NCBI GenBank assembly: GCA_038117265.1
Contig: JAYOFO010000059.1
Location: 1-14,430 of the forward strand
Length of the DNA stretch: 14,430 nucleotides
From: JAYPUG01 sp038117265
GTDB taxonomy: Bacteria; Pseudomonadota; Alphaproteobacteria; UBA6615
Direction: 5' to 3'
A model generated the notes under the pieces. It saw only the letters and a program-made list of their open reading frames with translations. It was not told the DNA's origin and ran no database searches. The position numbers and the translations under genes are program-made. Shown here piece by piece: positions 7,134-14,430 of the stretch. The first letter of the stretch is position 1. Each line of letters opens with the position of its first letter.

Positions 7134-7158
7134 CCCCTCGGGTTTCGCCCCGGCGCGC

Positions 7159-7710
7159 CTACTCGGCCGCGTCCGGCCAGGCGCCTTCCGCCTTCATCCG
7201 TTCCACCGATTCCGGCGACCACTCGACCCCCGGCGTATCCCCGCCGACGATCGCCATGATCGTGCCGCGGCGCTCGCCCAGGCGCGGGCTCACGCACTCG
7301 AAGCGGCGCTGGATTCCCGGCGGGAAGGACACGATGTCCTTCTCCTCGAGGATGACATGGTCATCGCCCTGGTCGCCCTCCCACTCGAACTTCCAGGTGC
7401 CCTCGACGACCATGAAGGTCTCGTTGGTGTCGTGGTTGTGCATCATGACGCCCTGGCCGGGGTCGGCCGTGACGTAACCGATGCCGAAGCCCGCCTGGAG
7501 ATGCGAGATCTTGGGCTTCGCCTCGTCGCCGATCGGCGAGTAGACATCCTTGCCGGACGGTGCCGCAAAGCCCAGCGCATTGCGGAAGGTGCGGTAGAAG
7601 CCATCAACCTTCTGATCGGGCAGGCCGCCATCGGCGGTCTGGATCTCGTCGAAACGCGCGACGCACTTCAGGACGTCGTCGCGCGAGGGTTTGTGGACGG
7701 GAATGGCCAT
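7159..7710 (-). CDS. Cupin-domain protein, paralogue A of a tandem pair
   Basis: 183 residues with a single central cupin domain. Motif 1 is perfect: GVMMHNHDTNETFMVVEG (about 87-104) supplies His91, His93 and Glu97. Motif 2 reads PPGIQRRFEC (130-139), with Arg135 where the canonical PxGxxH pattern has the fourth ligand His. The N-terminal ~80 residues (HKPSRDDVLKCVARF, LPDQKVDGFYRTFRN, YSPIGDEAKPKISHL) form a family-specific extension, and the tail GDTPGVEWSPESVERMKAEGAWPDAAE is nearly shared with paralogue B. By hand alignment the two share about 129 of 183 residues without a gap. Function unknown; a metal-dependent dioxygenase- or isomerase-like role is possible if the incomplete site still binds metal. 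The start has an AGGAGG ribosome site 8 bases upstream. It lies 149 bases downstream of B, with a candidate promoter and dyad in the gap, so it may be expressed independently. Confidence 0.87.
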   Translation of the reverse strand: MAIPVHKPSRDDVLKCVARFDEIQTADGGLPDQKVDGFYRTFRNALGFAAPSGKDVYSPIGDEAKPKISHLQAGFGIGYVTADPGQGVMMHNHDTNETFMVVEGTWKFEWEGDQGDDHVILEEKDIVSFPPGIQRRFECVSPRLGERRGTIMAIVGGDTPGVEWSPESVERMKAEGAWPDAAE

Positions 7711-7749
7711 CGATTTGCCTCCTTCGATTCGGATGCCGGAGGCTATTGC

Positions 7750-7788
7750 TTTGGACGCGATTTAGGCGACCAAACCGCGCACACGCAA
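7750..7788 (-). promoter_or_regulatory. Putative promoter and dyad operator ahead of cupin A
   Basis: On the minus strand TTGCGT (7788-7783) and CTAAAT (7765-7760) are 17 bases apart. The -10 lies inside a 25-base dyad at 7750-7774 whose arms read TTTGGnCGC and GCGnCCAAA, perfectly complementary and separated by exactly 7 bases. A symmetrical site covering a -10 is what a dimeric repressor would use. The regulator is unknown; the dyad is not seen ahead of cupin B or elsewhere in the window by eye. Confidence 0.45.
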
Positions 7789-7859
7789 TCGCCCGGGGCG
7801 CGACACATCGCCGCCCACCGGCATCGCGGTCTACGTCCCGACAGTCCGCGCGGTTCGCC

Positions 7860-8411
7860 CTATTCCGCGGCGTCGGGCCAGGCGCCTTCGGCCTTCAGGC
7901 GCGCAACGGATTCGGGCGAGAATTCCGCGCCCGGCGTGTCACCGCCGATGACACCCAGGATCATGCCCTTCTCCTGGCCCGGCCGCGCGGCCTTGCACTC
8001 GAAGCGGCGCTGGATTCCCGGCGGGAAGGACACGATGTCGCGCTCCTCGAGGATGACATGGTCGTCGCCGTCCTCGCCCTCCCACTCGAACATCCAGGTG
8101 CCCTCCATCACGACGAAGGATTCGTTGGTGTCGTGGGTGTGCATCATCACGCCCTGCCCCGGCACGGCCGAGACGTAGCCCATGCCGAAACCGGGCTTGA
8201 GGTGCGAGATGTGCGGCTTGGCGTCGTCGCCGATGGGCGAGTAGGTCTCCGAGCCCTCGGGCTGCTGGAAGCCGACGACGTTGCGGAAGGTCCGGTAGTA
8301 GCCCTCGACCTCCTGGTCGGGCAGGCCCTTGTCGGTCGACGACAGGTCCTCGTAGCGGGCGACGCACTTGAGCACGTCTTCCTTCTTGGGCTTGTGGACG
8401 GGAATGGTCAT
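7860..8411 (-). CDS. Cupin-domain protein, paralogue B of a tandem pair
   Basis: 183 residues from the ATG at 8411, chosen over an in-frame upstream start because AGGAGG sits 6 bases ahead and the protein then aligns end to end with paralogue A (MTIPVHKPKKEDVLKC against MAIPVHKPSRDDVLKC). Motif 1 is GVMMHTHDTNESFVVMEG, with His91, His93 and Glu97. Motif 2 again has Arg135 in PPGIQRRFEC in place of the usual His. About 70% identical to A by hand count, with the most divergence at residues 21-28 and 141-150. The pair is an old tandem duplication, since codons and the intergenic regions differ. B begins 59 bases after the SDR stop and is probably expressed with that gene. Substrate unknown; no signal peptide, so cytosolic. 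Confidence 0.87.
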   Translation of the reverse strand: MTIPVHKPKKEDVLKCVARYEDLSSTDKGLPDQEVEGYYRTFRNVVGFQQPEGSETYSPIGDDAKPHISHLKPGFGMGYVSAVPGQGVMMHTHDTNESFVVMEGTWMFEWEGEDGDDHVILEERDIVSFPPGIQRRFECKAARPGQEKGMILGVIGGDTPGAEFSPESVARLKAEGAWPDAAE

Positions 8412-8470
8412 GGCGGTCCTCCTAGTCCCTGCATCGCGGCCCCGTTCACGAGGCACGTTCGAGCGCAAGT

Positions 8471-9256
8471 CTAGTACAGGTGCTGGCCGCCGGTGACGAA
8501 GATTTCGGTGCCCGTGACGTAGCCGAAATCGGGGTTGCAGAGCTGGAACACCGTCGCCGCCACCTCCTCGGCCGTGCCCATGCGGTGCATCGGGATGCGG
8601 TTGACCAGCGGCTCGTACTCGTCGCCGATCATCTCGGTCTCGATCTCGCCCGGCGCGACCGCGTTCACCCGCACGCCGAGTTCCGCGAACTCGACCGCCA
8701 GCTCGCGCGTCAGCGCCGACAGCGCCGCCTTCGAGGTGGAATAGGCCGAGCCCGCGAAGGGATGGATCGCGTGGCCGGCGATCGAGGTGATGTTGACGAT
8801 CGCCGCCCCGCCGTTGGGCTTGGGCGCGCGGGGATCCTCGTCATCGTCTCGCCCGGCGCGCGCCAGCGCCGTGGCGAAGCCGCGCGACAGGGCGAGCGGC
8901 GTGAAGAAGTTAAGCTGGAAGACCTCGCGCCAGTCTTCAAGCGGGCCGTTGAGGCAGCCCAGCCGCTCCTGGAAGTCGGTCTTGGGCGAGACGGCGGCGT
9001 TGTTGACCAGCGCGTTGAGCGGCGTCTCGCCGAGCAGTTCATTGGCCTCGGCGATGAACCGGTCGACGTCGGCCGGGTCGCTCAGATCCGTGGGGATGTG
9101 CGACGTCCAGTTCGGGTCGCGCTTGCAATGCTCAGGCACCGGGTCGCGCGAACAGGTGATGATCTGCCAGCCCTCGTCGGAGAACCGCTTGACCGTGGCA
9201 TGGCCGATGCCCCGGCTGGCGCCGGTCAGGATCAGGCTGCGTCGCGTGTCGCCCAT
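8471..9256 (-). CDS. Short-chain dehydrogenase/reductase (SDR) family oxidoreductase
   Basis: 261 residues, classical SDR size. Rossmann cofactor motif TGASRGIG (11-18), NNAA (85-88), and the catalytic set Ser158, Tyr172 and Lys176 in SIAGH...SAYSTSKAA. The PG motif follows at APGEIETEM (201-209), and the C-terminal VTGTEIFVTGGQHLY matches the usual VTGQ.. end. Arg5/Arg6 and Ser36-Arg37 after the second strand suggest NADP(H) preference (inference). There is an acidic loop insertion at about 135-150 (RDDDEDPRAPKPNGG). Substrate cannot be named. The ATG at 9256 was chosen because homology starts there; the 54 residues upstream in frame are low-complexity and overlap the neighbouring gene. The ribosome site is weak. 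It reads toward the cupin pair (59 bases) and follows the 85-residue gene by 64 bases, so a shared transcript is likely. Confidence 0.93.
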   Translation of the reverse strand: MGDTRRSLILTGASRGIGHATVKRFSDEGWQIITCSRDPVPEHCKRDPNWTSHIPTDLSDPADVDRFIAEANELLGETPLNALVNNAAVSPKTDFQERLGCLNGPLEDWREVFQLNFFTPLALSRGFATALARAGRDDDEDPRAPKPNGGAAIVNITSIAGHAIHPFAGSAYSTSKAALSALTRELAVEFAELGVRVNAVAPGEIETEMIGDEYEPLVNRIPMHRMGTAEEVAATVFQLCNPDFGYVTGTEIFVTGGQHLY

Positions 9257-9320
9257 GCCCCCTAGGTAGTCCAGTGCGGCGCGCAAGGAAAGCGGCCAAT
9301 GCGAGCGGCCGCCTCCTTCG

Positions 9321-9578
9321 TCAGTGCGGGTGGTTCTCGATGAAGTGCCGCAGCACCGCCACCAGCTTCGCCATGTGGGCGAAATTCCCCGTTTCGCGGG
9401 CATGCGCGATGTCGTCAACGATCATCCGCTCGATCCGCGCCTCGCCGTCGGGCGCGTGACAGAGATACTGGCCCAGTTCCATCGCCACCACCTCGGGCAC
9501 GTGTTCGTGCTCGGCGATCGCCGCCACTTCCTCTTCCGTCAGCTCGCACAGCGCCAGACAGTCCTGCCGCGTCAGCAT
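9321..9578 (-). CDS. Small hypothetical protein, conserved type (85 aa)
   Basis: 85 residues, begins MLTRQDCLALCELTEEEVAAIAEHEH and ends LRHFIENHPH. Predicted mostly helical, with two Cys near the N-terminus (Cys7, Cys11), a third at about 40 (QYLCHAPDG) and many His/Glu. No membrane segment or signal. I recognise the style as a small protein widespread in alphaproteobacteria, but I know no assigned function. GGGAGAG just upstream gives a good ribosome site, and the acidic, well-formed codons argue that it is a real gene. It lies between pdxH (112 bases upstream) and the SDR gene (64 bases downstream), all on the minus strand. Its upstream region holds an FNR/FixK-like box at activator spacing, suggesting oxygen-responsive expression. 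Confidence 0.8.
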   Translation of the reverse strand: MLTRQDCLALCELTEEEVAAIAEHEHVPEVVAMELGQYLCHAPDGEARIERMIVDDIAHARETGNFAHMAKLVAVLRHFIENHPH

Positions 9579-9607
9579 CGGTCTCTCCCGTGTCCGTTCA
9601 TAAAAAG

Positions 9608-9649
9608 ATCATGACAGACAAAAGATGGAGAGGCTTTGGCCTGGATCAA
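9608..9649 (-). promoter_or_regulatory. Putative FNR/FixK-type box with class II-spaced -10 for the 85-aa gene
   Basis: Read on the plus strand, TTGGC-CTGG-ATCAA (9636-9649) matches the FNR/FixK consensus TTGAT-N4-ATCAA with one perfect and one 3/5 half-site. On the minus strand, CATGAT at 9613-9608 is a 4/6 match to TATAAT. The box centre (9642.5) is 32 bases from the -10 centre (9610.5), exactly the class II activator geometry (-41.5). No good -35 hexamer is needed in such promoters. Confidence 0.42.
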
Positions 9650-9690
9650 ACACGGCCGGCCAATGGGAACGGCGCCGGATCGGCACCGAA

Positions 9691-10272
9691 CTAGGGCTGC
9701 AGTCGGGATTCCCGCCAGCCGGCGCCGTCGCGCACATACAGCAGGCGGTCGTGCAGACGGTCGGGCCGGTCGGTCCAGAACTCGATGCGGTCGGGCACCA
9801 GCCGAAAGCCCGACCAGTGCGGCGGGCGCGGTACGTCGGCGCCGGCGTACTTCACCTCGAGATCGGCGACCCGCGCCTCGAGCGTTTGCCTGGAGTCCAC
9901 GGTTCGCGACTGTTCCGAAGCCCAGGCCCCGATCTGGCTGCCGCGCGGGCGGGTCGCGAAATAGGCGTCGGCCTCGCCGTCGCTGACCGGATGCGCCGGC
10001 CCGTCGACACGGACCTGGCGGCCCAGCGACTTCCAGTAGAAGCACAGCGAGGCGTTGGGGTTCGCCAGCAACTCGTGGCCCTTGTGGCTCTCGAAGTTGG
10101 TGAAGAACACGAAGCCGTCCGCGTCATGGCCCTTGAGGAGGACCATGCGCGTCGACGGCCGGCCGTCCGCCGACACCGTCGCCAGAGACATGGCGTTGGG
10201 GTTGACCGGCTCGGCGGCGACCGCATCGCGGTACCACGCGCCGAACTGCGCAATCGGATCGATCTCGGACAT
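9691..10272 (-). CDS. pdxH: Pyridoxamine/pyridoxine 5'-phosphate oxidase
   Basis: 193 residues. FMN-dependent, cytosolic; oxidises PNP or PMP to PLP, the cofactor used by HemA and the aminotransferase in this window. Family blocks are all present: MSLATVSADGRPSTRMVLLKG (28-48), FFTNFESHKGHEL (56-68), CFYWKSLGRQVRVDG (77-91), RPRGSQIGAWASEQS (108-122), PPHWSGFRLVPDRIEFW (150-166), RLHDRLLY (172-179) and the C-terminal WRESRLQP. I chose the ATG at 10272 (MSEIDPI) over an ATG 14 codons upstream, because that one has no ribosome site and adds a non-conserved leader; the enzyme is then slightly shorter than the E. coli one, as usual in alphaproteobacteria. It lies 69 bases after the YihY-type gene, with a candidate -10 in the gap. 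Proximity to fabI and aroC is a known alphaproteobacterial arrangement. Confidence 0.97.
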   Translation of the reverse strand: MSEIDPIAQFGAWYRDAVAAEPVNPNAMSLATVSADGRPSTRMVLLKGHDADGFVFFTNFESHKGHELLANPNASLCFYWKSLGRQVRVDGPAHPVSDGEADAYFATRPRGSQIGAWASEQSRTVDSRQTLEARVADLEVKYAGADVPRPPHWSGFRLVPDRIEFWTDRPDRLHDRLLYVRDGAGWRESRLQP

Positions 10273-10309
10273 GCTCTCAACACCCGTTCCCGGCACGAAA
10301 ACCGGCGGC

Positions 10310-10315
10310 ATCATA
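10310..10315 (-). promoter_or_regulatory. Possible -10 element for pdxH
   Basis: TATGAT on the minus strand, 5/6 to consensus, about 38 bases before the pdxH ATG. The -35 region at 17 bases reads TTTCGG and is poor, so this is tentative. pdxH could equally be read from the upstream gene's transcript. Confidence 0.22.
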
Positions 10316-10341
10316 GGGGATCAGGCGGCAACCCGAAATCG

Positions 10342-11637
10342 CTAGCGCGCCTCGCTGTCATGCACGACGCGCGGAGTCTCGGCGGCCTTCTCGGCGGCCA
10401 GCACGAGGTCGCGAACCGACGCGCCCAGCGCCTCTTGGCGCGCCACCTCGAATGCCTCGATCAGTTCGGCGAGCGGCTCGCTCCAGCGCGGGTCGGTGTC
10501 CTCGTCACGGTAGGGATCGCCCGGCCCGTAGCCCAGCGCCGTGTGCAGGTCGGCCACCGTCACGCCGTCCAGGTCGCGCGCCAGCACCGGCTGGTCGGCC
10601 TCGGTGCGCGCGACATAGCCCGCATCCTGCAGCCGCGCGAGGACCACACTCAGTGCCTGGCCGTCGCCGTCCGTCGCTGTGAGCAGCCGTGTCTCGTAAA
10701 CCTTCTCGTTGGCGCGCCCGGCCGCCAGCAACGTCCCCATCACCTGCAGCGCGCGCAGCAACACGCGCGACGGCGTCAAGGGCCCGAAGTCGGCCGCGCG
10801 GCGTGCGGCCATCCATTCGGGCCGCGTCGCGGCGACCACGGCCCCGATCAGCACGACGGCCCAGGCCAGGTACATCCAGATCAGGAACACGGGCAGCGCG
10901 GCCAACGATCCGTACACGCTCTCGAAGGTGCCGGCATGGCGCACATAGACTCCGAATCCGGCCTTCAGCAGCTCGAACAGGACGCTCGCCGCCAGCCCGC
11001 CGAGCACGGCGTGGCGGAACGCGACCCGCCGGTTCGGCAGGGCGAGATAGAGGATCACGAACCCGCCGGCGGCAAACAGAAAGGGCAGCAGCCGCAGCCC
11101 GAAGCTGCGCAGGCCATGCAGGTCGACGCCCAAGGCGGAGAAATTGCTCATCGCGAAGACCGCGGTGCTGAGCGACAGCCCGGCGCCGAGCAGCAGCGGG
11201 CCGAGGGTCAGGGTCGTCCAGTAGGCGAGCAACCGCATGCCCATGGGACGGGCGTGCTCGACCCGCCAGATTGCATTGAACGCGCTCTCGATGGTCGACA
11301 GCAGCATCACCGCGGTGACGGTAAGCCAGATTACGCCCAGCGCGGTGAGCTGGCTGGTATTGGAGACGAAGCGGTCGACATAGCCCTCGAGCTCGCCCCC
11401 CACATGCGGCGCGGTATAGCTCAGCACGATGCCGAGCAGCTTCTGGGTCATTCCGTCGAGGACGGGAAACGCCATCATCACCGAAAAGGCGATGGCGAAC
11501 AGCGGCACGATGGCCAGCAGCGAGGTGTAGCTGAGCGAGGCGGCCGACACGAGAACACGGTCCTGGACGAACCGGCGCGCGACCGTGCGCAGGAACTGGA
11601 ACTCGTCATGCAGCCGGCTGAGTCGTTCACCGTCCAT
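10342..11637 (-). CDS. YihY/BrkB-family inner-membrane protein with a C-terminal soluble domain
   Basis: 431 residues from ATG 11637, which has GGAGGG 4-5 bases upstream; a GTG four codons earlier lies within that ribosome site region and is rejected. About six hydrophobic segments (roughly 35-58, 95-115, 137-162, 180-200, 208-230, 246-270) include family signatures SLSYTSLLAIVPLFAIAFS, IESAFNAIWRVEHARP, YLALPNRRVAFRHA and FESVYGSLAALPVFLIWMYLAW. Formerly annotated as ribonuclease BN or virulence factor BrkB; the transport role is unproven. Residues after about 285 are soluble and acidic; the stretch RVLLRALQVMGTL...GDGQALSVVLARLQDAGYVAR looks like a winged-helix-type domain, seen in a subset of the family. 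First gene of the minus-strand run leading to pdxH, divergent from fabI across 145 bases. Confidence 0.93.
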   Translation of the reverse strand: MDGERLSRLHDEFQFLRTVARRFVQDRVLVSAASLSYTSLLAIVPLFAIAFSVMMAFPVLDGMTQKLLGIVLSYTAPHVGGELEGYVDRFVSNTSQLTALGVIWLTVTAVMLLSTIESAFNAIWRVEHARPMGMRLLAYWTTLTLGPLLLGAGLSLSTAVFAMSNFSALGVDLHGLRSFGLRLLPFLFAAGGFVILYLALPNRRVAFRHAVLGGLAASVLFELLKAGFGVYVRHAGTFESVYGSLAALPVFLIWMYLAWAVVLIGAVVAATRPEWMAARRAADFGPLTPSRVLLRALQVMGTLLAAGRANEKVYETRLLTATDGDGQALSVVLARLQDAGYVARTEADQPVLARDLDGVTVADLHTALGYGPGDPYRDEDTDPRWSEPLAELIEAFEVARQEALGASVRDLVLAAEKAAETPRVVHDSEAR

Positions 11638-11782
11638 GATGCCCTCCACGGAATTCCACTAAGTGTATCATATCAAAAGAGAAATGGTATCTTCCGCGGC
11701 GGGTCGCCCCAGCCTTGCCGCCCCGGAGCGTTGGTGTAGGATGCCGCCAGCAGTGGGCCCGGGCCCGTTCCGAGAGGATTCG
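11638..11782. other. Divergent intergenic region between the yihY-type gene and fabI
   Basis: The block 11651-11692 is markedly AT-rich against the GC-rich surroundings and contains TATGAT on the minus strand (11672-11667), a candidate -10 for the membrane-protein gene without a convincing -35. GTATC occurs twice in the same orientation (11665-11669 and 11687-11691). A short open frame through here toward fabI (from a TTG/ATG near 11663) lacks a ribosome site and is not called. Confidence 0.35.
11715..11742 (+). promoter_or_regulatory. Probable promoter of the fabI-aroC operon
   Basis: TTGCCG (11715-11720) and TAGGAT (11737-11742) with a 16-base spacer, each 4/6 to sigma-70 consensus. Transcription would start near 11750, leaving a leader of about 33 bases. 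The same hexamer style appears ahead of the small cupin gene. Confidence 0.42.
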
Positions 11783-12625
11783 ATGAGCGCAGCAACGCAA
11801 TTGATGGCCGGCAAGCGCGGCCTCGTCATGGGGGTCGCAAACGACCGTTCCATCGCCTGGGGCATCGCCAAGGCCGTCTCCGACCAGGGCGGCGAACTCG
11901 CCTTCACCTATCAGGGTGAGGCGCTGGAGAAGCGCGTGCGCCCGCTCGCCGAGAGCGTCGGTGCGAAGCTCGTCCTGCCCTGCGACGTGACCGACGAGGC
12001 GAGCATGGACGCCGTCTTCGCCGCGCTGGAATCGGAATGGGGCACAATCGACTTCGTGGTCCATGCCATCGCCTACTCCGACAAGGAGGAGCTCAAGGGC
12101 CAGTATGTCGACACCAGCCGGGCGAATTTCCTGCGCTCGCTCGACATCTCGTGCTTCTCGTTCACCGACGTCTGCCGCCGCGCCGCACCGCTGATGTCCG
12201 ACGGTGGCTCGCTGCTGACGCTGACCTACTACGGCGCCGAACGCGTCATGCCCCACTACAACGTGATGGGCGTGGCCAAGGCCGCGCTGGAAGCCTCCGT
12301 GCGCTACCTCGCCGTCGATCTCGGCGGGCGCGACATTCGCGTCAACGCGATATCGGCCGGCCCTATCAAGACCTTGGCGGCCAGCGGCATCGGCGACTTC
12401 CGCTATATCCTGAAATGGAACGAGCTCAACGCGCCGCTCAAGCGCAACGTGACGACCGACCAGGTCGGCGGCGCCGGCCTGTACCTGCTCAGCGAGCTGG
12501 GCGCCGGGGTCACGGGCGAGATTCACCATGTCGACAGCGGCTACAACGTGGTCGGCATGGTCGCCGTCGACGCCGCGGCCGAGGTCGCCGACCTGCTCTC
12601 GGGCCTCAAGCCCGACGACGCCTGA
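11783..12625 (+). CDS. fabI: Enoyl-[acyl-carrier-protein] reductase (NADH)
   Basis: 280 residues. Reduces trans-2-enoyl-ACP in the last step of each type II fatty acid elongation cycle; cytosolic SDR-fold tetramer. The FabI-type N-terminus GLVMGVANDRSIAWGIAKA (13-31) replaces the ordinary SDR glycine motif. FVVHAIAYSDKEELKG (91-106) is typical, and the catalytic pair is Tyr159 and Lys166 in YYGAERVMPHYNVMGVAKAALE, with Tyr149 matching the conserved upstream Tyr. AISAGPIKTLAASGIGDF is the mobile substrate loop. The family is the target of triclosan and diazaborine-type inhibitors. The ATG at 11783 is supported by AGAGGA just upstream. aroC starts 17 bases after the TGA, so they form an operon. 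The alphaproteobacterial pairing of fabI with aroC and nearby pdxH is seen here in a form with the yihY-type gene between fabI and pdxH. Confidence 0.98.
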   Translation: MSAATQLMAGKRGLVMGVANDRSIAWGIAKAVSDQGGELAFTYQGEALEKRVRPLAESVGAKLVLPCDVTDEASMDAVFAALESEWGTIDFVVHAIAYSDKEELKGQYVDTSRANFLRSLDISCFSFTDVCRRAAPLMSDGGSLLTLTYYGAERVMPHYNVMGVAKAALEASVRYLAVDLGGRDIRVNAISAGPIKTLAASGIGDFRYILKWNELNAPLKRNVTTDQVGGAGLYLLSELGAGVTGEIHHVDSGYNVVGMVAVDAAAEVADLLSGLKPDDA

Positions 12626-12642
12626 CCGAAGGAGCCAGCGCC

Positions 12643-13773
<1,131 letters not shown>

Positions 13774-13793
13774 CCGCCCGGCGCGTCCGCGCC

Positions 13794-13799
13794 TATACT
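13794..13799 (+). promoter_or_regulatory. Possible -10 element for the peroxidase-related gene
   Basis: TATACT, 5/6 to consensus, 38 bases before the ATG at 13838. The -35 position overlaps the end of aroC and shows no good hexamer, so strength is uncertain and readthrough from aroC is equally likely. Confidence 0.27.
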
Positions 13800-13837
13800 C
13801 CCGGCAACGACACATCGCCGTTCAGGGAGGACCCGAC

Positions 13838-14430
13838 ATGGCCAAAAAGCGCGAGACCCCCGACCAGCTGCAGCACATCTCAAAACTGCCGATCCCCGAG
13901 GTCGAGACCCTCGACGAGGATCTGCAGAAATACATGCGCATCTGCGAGGAGAAGCTGGGCCTCGTCCCCAACGTGATCCGCGCCTTCGCGCTGCGGCCGG
14001 AGAAGCTGCGCACCTTCATCGGCAAGTACAACGAGCTGATGCTGGGCGAGCACGCGCTGCTGACGCGGCTCGAGCGCGAGATGATCGCGGTGGTCGTGTC
14101 GTCCCACAACCACTGCGTCTACTGCATCACCTCGCACAGCCAGGCTGTGCGCGAGCTGTCGGACGACCCGGTGCTCGGCGACATCCTGATGGTGAACTAC
14201 CGCGAGGCGGCGCTGACCGATCGCCAGCGCGCGATCCTCGACTATGCCTGGAAGCTGACCTCGAACCCGGCCGAGACGGGCGATGCCGACCGCAACAAGC
14301 TGTTCGACGCCGGGCTGTCGCCGGAAGAGGTGTTCGAGGTGGCCGACACCACGGCCTACTTCAACTACACCAACCGGATGACCCACGGGCTGGGGATGCT
14401 GCCGAACGAGGAGTATTTCGGCATGAACCG
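13838..14430 (+). CDS. Peroxidase-related (AhpD/carboxymuconolactone decarboxylase-like) protein, 3' end off window
   Basis: 197 complete codons run to the right edge with no stop; by family length only a few residues should be missing. Residues Glu81, Cys93, Cys96 and His100 fit the AhpD catalytic spacing E-x11-C-x2-C-x3-H exactly (REMIAVVVSSHNHCVYCITSH), and the flanks LGLVPNVIRAFALRPEKL, LTDRQRAILDYAWKLTSNP and the ending YFNYTNRMTHGLGMLPNEEY match the uncharacterised peroxidase-related group of the CMD superfamily. The likely role is a cytosolic thiol-dependent peroxidase or a protein-disulfide relay; no partner (AhpC, lipoyl enzyme) is visible here. GGGAGG 8-9 bases before the ATG gives a firm start. 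It lies downstream of aroC on the same strand, possibly with its own promoter. Confidence 0.92.
   Translation, partial: MAKKRETPDQLQHISKLPIPEVETLDEDLQKYMRICEEKLGLVPNVIRAFALRPEKLRTFIGKYNELMLGEHALLTRLEREMIAVVVSSHNHCVYCITSHSQAVRELSDDPVLGDILMVNYREAALTDRQRAILDYAWKLTSNPAETGDADRNKLFDAGLSPEEVFEVADTTAYFNYTNRMTHGLGMLPNEEYFGMN

Noticed and set aside
7134..7158. Bidirectional terminator between the PadR-like gene and cupin A.
   Set aside because: Only a stem of about four base pairs can be drawn in this 25-base convergent gap, and there is no T-run.
9625..11739. Long plus-strand frame of 704 codons over pdxH and the yihY-type gene.
   Set aside because: It is antisense to two genes with strong family motifs; composition (Arg, His, Gln, Gly) fits a shadow frame.

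Overview
The window is GC-rich chromosomal DNA, most likely from an alphaproteobacterium (perhaps Rhodospirillales-like). The evidence is a C4-pathway 5-aminolevulinate synthase (hemA), the pdxH / fabI / aroC neighbourhood typical of alphaproteobacteria, and very high third-position GC, which produces long antisense shadow frames. I see no tRNA, rRNA, CRISPR array, transposase or phage gene. Genes are packed tightly and no gene-free stretch exceeds about 175 bases.

Layout. (1) 1-1668, minus strand: a nitrilase-family amidase followed 10 bases later by an M20 metallopeptidase/amidohydrolase that runs off the left edge, forming an amide-hydrolysis operon. (2) 1775-3181, plus: a ManC/AlgA-type mannose-1-phosphate guanylyltransferase/mannose-6-phosphate isomerase. 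Its full-length frame is interrupted by two amber codons, each replacing a signature residue. (3) 3278-7133, plus: a class III omega-aminotransferase, a small cupin, hemA, and a PadR-like regulator 16 bases after hemA. (4) 7159-11637, minus: reading leftwards, a YihY/BrkB-type membrane protein, pdxH, an 85-residue conserved-type small protein, an SDR oxidoreductase and two tandem paralogous cupins. (5) 11783-14430, plus: fabI and aroC in an operon, then an AhpD-like peroxidase-related gene cut by the right edge.

How the genes fit together: most are housekeeping. FabI (fatty acid elongation), AroC (shikimate pathway), HemA (tetrapyrroles) and PdxH (PLP) are core biosynthesis. PdxH makes the cofactor used by both HemA and the aminotransferase. 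The remaining genes (cupins, SDR, amidase pair) look like peripheral small-molecule metabolism.

The most unusual signals are the doubly amber-interrupted manC-like gene, whose isomerase half has also lost key residues; the duplicated cupins lacking one canonical metal ligand, one of them preceded by a clean dyad over a putative -10; and an FNR/FixK-like box at class II spacing ahead of the 85-residue gene. I found no clear evidence of a wholly new multi-gene system.
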